A DNA stretch of 63,524 nucleotides, taken from a virus. The translations under genes and the position numbers were made by a program. The stretch spans positions 1-63,524 of IMG/VR virus record IMGVR_UViG_3300049203_000318; one strand, given 5' to 3'. A model generated the notes under the pieces. That model saw nothing but the letters and a program-made list of their open reading frames with translations, searched no databases and had not been told where the DNA came from. Shown in pieces: positions 58,225 to 63,524 of this stretch; within the stretch, counting starts at the first letter, position 1; each line of letters starts with the position of its first letter.

Positions 58225-58587
58225 ATGGAGACGGAAGCGGGCACCCGCTTCCTGATCGTCGAGCAGAAGGGTAGGGACATCTGGTGCGGCGGATTGAAAT
58301 CGATCCACGAGGCCATTGAGAACGGAGCAGCAGCGCTCGGCGTTGAGCGTGCTCTTCTGTCCGCGGCCCGAGACAAGCACAGCGTTACGGTCGTCATGAT
58401 CACCGTCGAGGAACAGCGACGCATTTTCCTGACGCCGATCGATGACTTCTTCAACGATGAGATGGCGCGCTCTCGCACCAACTTCAAAGGCTGGTCGGTG
58501 CGCATGGTGCCTTACCAGCGTTTCACGCAAAAATATCTCGGTCCCAACTTGCAGAAGCGAAAACGACTCGCTAGTAAGAGTGCATAG
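58225..58587 (+). CDS. Hypothetical protein
   Basis: A 120-aa alpha/beta protein (ETEAGTRFLIVEQKGRDIW, VTVVMITVEEQRRIFLTP). ATG 58225 has GGGG upstream, 10 bp after the previous stop. No family recognised. The palindromic element at its end begins the next unit. Confidence 0.55.
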   Translation: METEAGTRFLIVEQKGRDIWCGGLKSIHEAIENGAAALGVERALLSAARDKHSVTVVMITVEEQRRIFLTPIDDFFNDEMARSRTNFKGWSVRMVPYQRFTQKYLGPNLQKRKRLASKSA

Positions 58588-58600
58588 AAAACAACACACA
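58581..58600 (+). promoter_or_regulatory. Palindromic element before SbcCD operon
   Basis: TGCATAG-AAAACA-ACACACA, overlapping the previous stop and 13 bp before ATG 58614. -35 weak. Confidence 0.5.
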
Positions 58601-58613
58601 CACAGGAACGCTA

Positions 58614-58889
58614 ATGTCGCGACTGTCGCAAACGCTCTCGAAGGAAGAGTGCAGGTTCATTCACAAGGCAAAGATGGCAGGTAAGAAGGCCGACCGTGAG
58701 CGCCGCTTCCAAGCTGAGCGCCAGAAGATCGACCGCCTGGGTGACATTTTCACCTCTGACGGCACGGAGCTCATGGAGGATTGGCTTCTCACGCATCCCC
58801 TGCATGCCAACGAGCACACACAAAACATTTCAAATAATGTCGGTGAAATTGTTCGCCGGCAGAGCACTGAAGGGAAGACTGATGAATAA
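58614..58889 (+). CDS. Small charged hypothetical protein
   Basis: A 91-aa, mostly helical charged protein (FIHKAKMAGKKADRERRFQA). It overlaps the next gene by 8 bp. It opens the operon that ends with SbcC/RuvC. No function assigned. Confidence 0.55.
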   Translation: MSRLSQTLSKEECRFIHKAKMAGKKADRERRFQAERQKIDRLGDIFTSDGTELMEDWLLTHPLHANEHTQNISNNVGEIVRRQSTEGKTDE

Positions 58890-59304
58890 GACGCTCGCAT
58901 TTCTGATCGCTGGCGATCGCCTGCATGAGATTATGGCCGCCAGCCAGCGAGCGGTTGCGGATCAGCAGGGCGACACCAACGGTTCGCCGATCTTCGCGGC
59001 CGCTGCCGAGATGGCTGAGCAGGAAGAGGGTCAGAAGGGTTCGCCGGAAGCAGATCAGGAAGGTCCGTGCATCGTTTATGCGCAGGCTGTTTTCGACAAG
59101 GCTCAGGCGCCGCTCCAACTGGCGCAGCAGTATGATGCGATGAGCTCCGATCTCGATGCCCGCGCCGACACGCTCACTCTCAAGGGAGACGCCTTGATCT
59201 CCATTTCTGTGCGCAACGCCGCCGCAGAATTGACCGATGCCGCAACCTCGGCCCGCGAACAGGCTGATGAGCTTCTCGCCGAAATCCGCCCCGCAGCCGC
59301 ATAA
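58882..59304 (+). CDS. Hypothetical helical protein
   Basis: A 140-aa Ala/Glu-rich helical protein (VFDKAQAPLQLAQQYDAMSS, AATSAREQADELLAEI). No family recognised. AAGGGAAG precedes ATG 58882. It is 15 bp upstream of the SbcD-like gene. Confidence 0.55.
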   Translation: MNKTLAFLIAGDRLHEIMAASQRAVADQQGDTNGSPIFAAAAEMAEQEEGQKGSPEADQEGPCIVYAQAVFDKAQAPLQLAQQYDAMSSDLDARADTLTLKGDALISISVRNAAAELTDAATSAREQADELLAEIRPAAA

Positions 59305-59319
59305 GGAGCGTCTGAACCA

Positions 59320-60372
59320 ATGATCCCTTATTCCGTCAGTAGCGACCAGCATCTTCATGGGTGGTCTGCATTCTCGCAGACGAATGATGATGGAGTGAAC
59401 AGTCGCCTCGCCACCATTCTCAGCGAATTAAAGCGGCAGGCCCGAACACTCGTTGCCGCTGGCGGAAAGGATATGTTCCTGGGCGGCGATCTTTACCACG
59501 TCCGCGGTAAGATCGACCCAGAGGTTCAGAACCCCGCAATCGACACATTTCGCGAGATTTGCGGAATGGGAGTTCGGGTCTGGGCGATCGCGGGCAACCA
59601 CGATCTCACCGGCAAGCACAGCGACAAGCTGGGTAATGCCATGCAGGCGCTCGATGAGCTTGATGGCTTCACGGCGATCACAGATTTCAGGGTGGTGACG
59701 GCTGACGGCGGTCAGGAGGTCGTAATGATCCCTTGGGTCGAGGATCTTGATGATCTTCGCTCGATCGCCATCAACAACGCGGGTTCCACCCGCGACCTGA
59801 TCATCCACGCGCCGCTAAACGGCGTGATCAAGGGTTTGCCTGACCACGGCCTCGATCCTGTAGAGGTGAAGCAGTGGGGTTATCGCCGCGTGTTCGTGGG
59901 TCACTACCATCACCATAACGAGCAGGCGAAGGATGTATATTCGATAGGGGCTTCTAGCCACCAGACGTGGAGCGACCCCGGCACTAACGCAGGCTTCCTG
60001 ATGGTCGGCGATAAGGTGGAATTTCACGAGAGCCTGGCGCCGCAATTCGTCAACATCGACGATGTGGATGAGATCGACCCCGTCAGCGTGTCGGGCAACT
60101 ATGTCCGCTTGCGTCTCAAGGATGCTGATGCTGATCTGCTGGCAAAGGCCCGTGAAGCGCTGAAGGATGCTGGCGCGCTCAATTGGGTCGATCACAGCAC
60201 CAAGAAGCGGGAAGTTACGCGCGGCTCCTCCTCGACCAAGAACGTCACGCTGGAGGTGTCCGTCGCCTCCTATGTCGCCAATCATCTCGACGCCGGCAAG
60301 CTGTCGAAAAAGCGGATCGCCGTCGAAGCGCTCGATGTTCTGCGCGAGGCCCGCACCCTGGGGAGTGAATAA
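59320..60372 (+). CDS. sbcD: SbcD/Mre11-like nuclease (T4 gp47-type)
   Basis: A 350-aa metallophosphoesterase. The motifs SDQHLHG, FLGGDLYH, IAGNHDLTG, LIIHAPLNG and GHYHHHNE are in order. It forms a complex with the SbcC-like ATPase encoded next (1-bp overlap) to process double-strand ends, T4 gp46/47 style, which feeds the recombinase. Confidence 0.9.
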   Translation: MIPYSVSSDQHLHGWSAFSQTNDDGVNSRLATILSELKRQARTLVAAGGKDMFLGGDLYHVRGKIDPEVQNPAIDTFREICGMGVRVWAIAGNHDLTGKHSDKLGNAMQALDELDGFTAITDFRVVTADGGQEVVMIPWVEDLDDLRSIAINNAGSTRDLIIHAPLNGVIKGLPDHGLDPVEVKQWGYRRVFVGHYHHHNEQAKDVYSIGASSHQTWSDPGTNAGFLMVGDKVEFHESLAPQFVNIDDVDEIDPVSVSGNYVRLRLKDADADLLAKAREALKDAGALNWVDHSTKKREVTRGSSSTKNVTLEVSVASYVANHLDAGKLSKKRIAVEALDVLREARTLGSE

Positions 60373-62351
60373 TGAAAATCACAGAATTCCACGTCGAGAA
60401 TATACTCGCGATCGGTGAGGCGAAGCTGACGCTCGACGGCTTGGGCCTCGTGCATGTCTCGGGCGTCAACAACGATGAAACCAGCGCCGACAGCAACGGT
60501 TCGGGCAAGAGCTCGTTGGGTGATGCGCTGCACTGGTGTCTGTGGGGCTCGACCGCTCGCGGCGTCTCCGGCGATGACATCGTCAACACGATCGCGGGCA
60601 AAGGCGCGGCCGCTCGCATCACCATCGACGATGATGGCGAGCTTTACCGGGTCGAGCGCTACCGGAAATATCCCAAGCACAAGAACAATCTCCTCTTGTT
60701 CAAGCAGAACGATCAGGGCGAGTGGGACGACATCACCAAGGGCACCACTGCGCTGACGCAGAAGGCGGTCGAGCGTCTGCTGGGCTGTTCGGAGGAGGTG
60801 TTCGCCGCCGCGGTCTATTCCGGCCAGGAGATGCTGCCTGACATTCCGCGGATGACCGATAAGCAGCTCAAGCTCCTTGTCGAGCAAGCTGCGGGCGTCG
60901 ACGTGCTTGCCGGTGCATATGATGTTGCGCGTGAACGGTCGCGAGAACGCGCTGAGACGCGCGCACAAGCGCAAATCGCGCATGACCGGGCAACCGAGCG
61001 TCACCGCGACGCAATCGCGTCTGTCGAGCGTCTGAGCGACCAATCCAAGCAATGGGAGGGCAGTCAGGCGGGGAAGATCGCCCAGCTGAAGACCGACACC
61101 ACTACCGCCGTCACGGCCTTCAAGAAGGCGCAGGACGATCTGGACCCCGCTGGCGAGCAGCAGGTGCGCGACGACATCCAGGCCACCCAGGCGAAGATTG
61201 CCGCCGTGCAGAGCGAGGTCCAGCGCGAACGCCAGTTGGCTGCCGACGTCGACACCGCCAAGAACAACATGGCTGCTATCAACCGTAAGCTCGCTACCCA
61301 CGAGGCACAGGTGCAGGCCGCGACCCGTGCGGTGCAGCAGGCAGAGGATGCCCTGGAGCGAACTCGCAACGGCGTCGGTAAGCCCTGTGATGACTGCGGC
61401 CGGCCGCTGGAAGACGAGCACCTGGCAGATGCGATCTCGGCTGGCGACCTTCGACTGAAGGCGCAGAAGGACGATCAGGAGCGCGTCATGACCACCCACG
61501 CGGAGGTCAAGAAGAAGGTTCCGGCATTCGAGCGTGCTGTCGCTGCCGCTGAGAAGGCGCTGTCCGATCACCGTGCATCCATGACAGATGTGTCGGCCGA
61601 AGGCGCACGCCTCAAGAACCTCCAGCGAGAGCTCCAGCTGATCGACGCGGCGAAGAACGAAGTCGAGCGGCTGCGTGTAGCTGCGCAGAACGTCGGCGCC
61701 CGGTGGAAGCAGGAAGCTGCGGCACAGAACCCGTTCAAGTCGATGATCGACACTGCCGACAAGGAAGTGATCAAGCGTGCTCAGGAAGTATCAGCGGCGC
61801 ATGACGCGCTGGCCACGGCCGGAGAGGAACTCGCATACGCCCAGGCCGTCGCCGATGTGTTCGCTCCCGCCGGTGTCCGCGCGCACCGCCTGGACGAAGC
61901 AACGCCGTATCTCAATGAGCGCACCGCACACTATCTCGGCAGCCTCGCTGACGGCGCGATCGATGCCTTCTGGACGACTCTGACTGAAATGAAGGGTAAG
62001 GCCGGTCAGCTGCGCGAGAAGTTCTCTGTCACGGTCGAGAAGGCAGGCTCAGCACCGAGCTTCAACGCCCTATCTGGTGGTGAGAAGCGGAAGGTTCGGC
62101 TCGCATGCGCTCTTGCTCTCCAGGATCTGGTGGCGACCCGCGCGAGCAAGAGCATCGAGCTTTGGCTCGGCGACGAGATCGATGACGCTCTCGACCCTGC
62201 CGGCCTCGAACGGCTGATGGGCGTGCTTGAGGAGAAGGCGCGGGATCGCGGCACAGTCCTCGTGATCAGCCACAACGACATCGCGGCATATGCCCGCAAA
62301 ACCATTGTGGTCGAGAAGTCCAATGGGCTTGCGACCGTCACCGTTCAATAA
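60372..62351 (+). CDS. sbcC: SbcC/Rad50-like ATPase (T4 gp46-type)
   Basis: A 659-aa SMC-like ATPase. Walker A is NGSGKSSLGD (about 38-46), two coiled-coil arms flank a zinc hook CDDCG (about 338-342), then signature LSGGEKRKVRLA (about 567) and Walker B WLGDEIDDALD (about 596). It partners with the SbcD-like nuclease. Length is short for bacterial SbcC but normal for phages. Confidence 0.95.
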   Translation: MKITEFHVENILAIGEAKLTLDGLGLVHVSGVNNDETSADSNGSGKSSLGDALHWCLWGSTARGVSGDDIVNTIAGKGAAARITIDDDGELYRVERYRKYPKHKNNLLLFKQNDQGEWDDITKGTTALTQKAVERLLGCSEEVFAAAVYSGQEMLPDIPRMTDKQLKLLVEQAAGVDVLAGAYDVARERSRERAETRAQAQIAHDRATERHRDAIASVERLSDQSKQWEGSQAGKIAQLKTDTTTAVTAFKKAQDDLDPAGEQQVRDDIQATQAKIAAVQSEVQRERQLAADVDTAKNNMAAINRKLATHEAQVQAATRAVQQAEDALERTRNGVGKPCDDCGRPLEDEHLADAISAGDLRLKAQKDDQERVMTTHAEVKKKVPAFERAVAAAEKALSDHRASMTDVSAEGARLKNLQRELQLIDAAKNEVERLRVAAQNVGARWKQEAAAQNPFKSMIDTADKEVIKRAQEVSAAHDALATAGEELAYAQAVADVFAPAGVRAHRLDEATPYLNERTAHYLGSLADGAIDAFWTTLTEMKGKAGQLREKFSVTVEKAGSAPSFNALSGGEKRKVRLACALALQDLVATRASKSIELWLGDEIDDALDPAGLERLMGVLEEKARDRGTVLVISHNDIAAYARKTIVVEKSNGLATVTVQ

Positions 62352-62360
62352 GAGGATCTC

Positions 62361-62921
62361 ATGGCAAAAAGTAAGGCACCGCCGATCAAGGCAACGCCGG
62401 AAATGATTGGGAAGGCGGCCGACACGTCGGTCGTCAAATCTTTGGTCCGTCTCGCTGAAGCGTTCGCCCGCGCCGGCGCCCACGGGCCTTTCACCATCGA
62501 GCTCCCGCTATTCTGCGCGTGCGCGATCAAGGACAAGGGTTATCGTCGGCATAGCGTGCCCTCCGATACAAAGGTGGATGCTGGCACGATTAAGATCGGC
62601 AAGCGCGACGGCCTCATCTTCCTTTTCCCCATCAATGGCAGCTGGACATGCGACAAAGGGGAGGTCGACTGGATCGAGCTCTCGTGGGAGGATGTGATCA
62701 ACACCTTCGCCGATCTGGCCGATCGCATCGAAGGCTATCTCAACACCTCGGACGCCGCCCTCAAGGTCGAGGAGATCGACGCCCAGGTTCGCACGGCGAT
62801 CGAGAAGAACGCCGCGATGCACGAGATCCTCAGCAAGGGTTTCGAGTCGGCGCAGCTGGAGGCGAAGGAGGTGGCCAAGGCCGTCGTCGAGGAAGAGAAC
62901 CCTCTCTGGGGAGCGTTTTAA
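62361..62921 (+). CDS. Hypothetical protein in SbcCD-RuvC operon
   Basis: A 186-aa protein. The N-terminus is basic (MAKSKAPPIKATPEMIGKA), a middle region may be an alpha/beta domain (GLIFLFPINGSWTCDKGEV), and the C-terminus is a coiled coil (about 125-175). It lies between SbcC and RuvC-like genes, so a recombination accessory role is plausible but unproven. Confidence 0.55.
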   Translation: MAKSKAPPIKATPEMIGKAADTSVVKSLVRLAEAFARAGAHGPFTIELPLFCACAIKDKGYRRHSVPSDTKVDAGTIKIGKRDGLIFLFPINGSWTCDKGEVDWIELSWEDVINTFADLADRIEGYLNTSDAALKVEEIDAQVRTAIEKNAAMHEILSKGFESAQLEAKEVAKAVVEEENPLWGAF

Positions 62922-63524
62922 TTGTCCATGATCACCATGCTCGGGATTGACCCGAGCCTTACGCATACCGGGTGGGCGGTGTCTGAAGTCGATCTGCAAA
63001 AGCGCGAGCTAGTGCGCGTGATCGATTGGGGAACGGTCGTCACCGCTAAATCAAAGGTCAAGAGCGTTCGACGCAATAGCGATGACCTAGAGCGCTCGCG
63101 CAGCATCGTGACGACGCTGCAAGACGTCATCGAGCGTCACGGTATCAAGATCGCTGCAAGCGAGGTGCCCTCCGGCGCTCAGTCTGCCCGCGCGGCGCTC
63201 TCGTTCGGCATTGCCGTCGGCATTCTTGCGTCCCTGCCGATCCCGCTCATTCAGGTGATGCCATCTGAGACGAAGCTGGCGACCCATGGAACGAAGACCG
63301 CTGACAAGGAAGACATCGTTCGCTGGGTTCTGGCTAAGACGGAGGGGCATCCGATCAAATGGCCGACCGGCAAGAAGAAGAACGATTGGGAGATCGAGCA
63401 CAACGGCGAATATATCGTTCTGGGTGTCGAGCACCAGGCTGACGCGGTAGCCGTCACCCAAGCGTCCCTTCAAACAGAGCAGTTTCGCCAGCTCGCGGGC
63501 ATGATGGCGGCTCTTATTTCGTAA
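62922..63524 (+). CDS. RuvC-like Holliday junction resolvase
   Basis: A 200-aa RNase H-fold nuclease. The catalytic acids appear in MLGIDPSLTHTGWAVSE, SEVPSGAQSA (Glu) and GVEHQADAVAV (Asp). It resolves branched DNA before packaging. The frame opens with TTG 62922, 8 bp after GGAG; ATG 62928 is an alternative start. The gene ends exactly at the last base of the window. Confidence 0.85.
   Translation: MSMITMLGIDPSLTHTGWAVSEVDLQKRELVRVIDWGTVVTAKSKVKSVRRNSDDLERSRSIVTTLQDVIERHGIKIAASEVPSGAQSARAALSFGIAVGILASLPIPLIQVMPSETKLATHGTKTADKEDIVRWVLAKTEGHPIKWPTGKKKNDWEIEHNGEYIVLGVEHQADAVAVTQASLQTEQFRQLAGMMAALIS

Noticed and set aside
58801-58823. Possible further palindromic element in the 58614 gene
   Set aside because: Left arm TGCATGC is 8 bp, not 6 bp, from ACACACA and the site is inside a gene; probably chance.
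1-63524. tRNA genes, CRISPR arrays, insertion sequences
   Set aside because: Gaps were read on both strands; no cloverleaf with a CCA-type end, no regularly spaced direct repeats and no transposase were seen.

Overview
The window reads as one complete temperate tailed-phage genome (or an excised prophage) of 63.5 kb. Both ends fall exactly on stop codons: a tyrosine integrase ends at base 1 and a RuvC-like resolvase ends at base 63524. The tail module is lambda-like: tail terminator, major tail protein, gpG/gpGT with a -1 frameshift site, long tape measure, then gpM-, gpL-, gpK- and gpJ-like proteins. I therefore expect a siphovirus. The high GC content and the style of the proteins suggest an alphaproteobacterial host, perhaps a sphingomonad; that is inference. 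I saw no tRNA, rRNA, CRISPR array or insertion sequence.

Layout. 1-6664 (minus): integrase, excisionase-like protein, small membrane protein, NUDIX hydrolase, overlapping Rz/Rz1 spanins, a nucleotide kinase-like protein, small unknowns and a superfamily 2 helicase. 6816-10437 (plus): two ParB/Srx-fold proteins, a small zinc-ribbon protein, a stand-alone ABC ATPase and a Mom-like GNAT acyltransferase, a possible DNA-modification cassette. 10438-10763: non-coding DNA with five inverted repeats and an AT-rich stretch. 10764-35312: terminase, portal, scaffold, capsid, a Tad2-like anti-Thoeris protein, connectors, tail and receptor-binding proteins. 35364-39694: small genes, holin-like membrane proteins, amidase endolysin, endonuclease VII-like protein and a phosphoesterase. 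39783-43874: PhoH, unknown protein, DnaB-like helicase, primase. 44085-48768: an XRE-type regulator, then a CobT/CobS-like trio (HExxH protein, VWA protein, MoxR-class AAA ATPase). 48878-63524: DNA polymerase III alpha with a C-terminal uracil-DNA-glycosylase-like extension, UvsY-like mediator, gp32-like SSB, 5'-3' exonuclease, UvsX/RecA-like recombinase, SbcD, SbcC and RuvC.

The most striking feature is not a gene. About 26 copies of a 20-bp imperfect palindrome (TGTGTGT-N6-ACACACA, often with a TGCATGG or TGCATAG left arm) lie in almost every gap that begins a transcription unit, and also at two gene starts inside operons. The ACACACA half lies on the gene-proximal side nearly every time. 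At six sites a TTGxxx box lies 23-25 bp upstream of that half, so a sigma70-type -10 sits in the palindrome centre. At several sites the predicted transcription start falls on the ATG with no Shine-Dalgarno, implying leaderless mRNAs. I read this as a genome-wide operator/promoter network, comparable in logic to the dispersed stoperators of mycobacteriophage L5. The XRE-type protein at 44085-44660 is a candidate regulator. Promoter and operator functions are inferred from sequence only.
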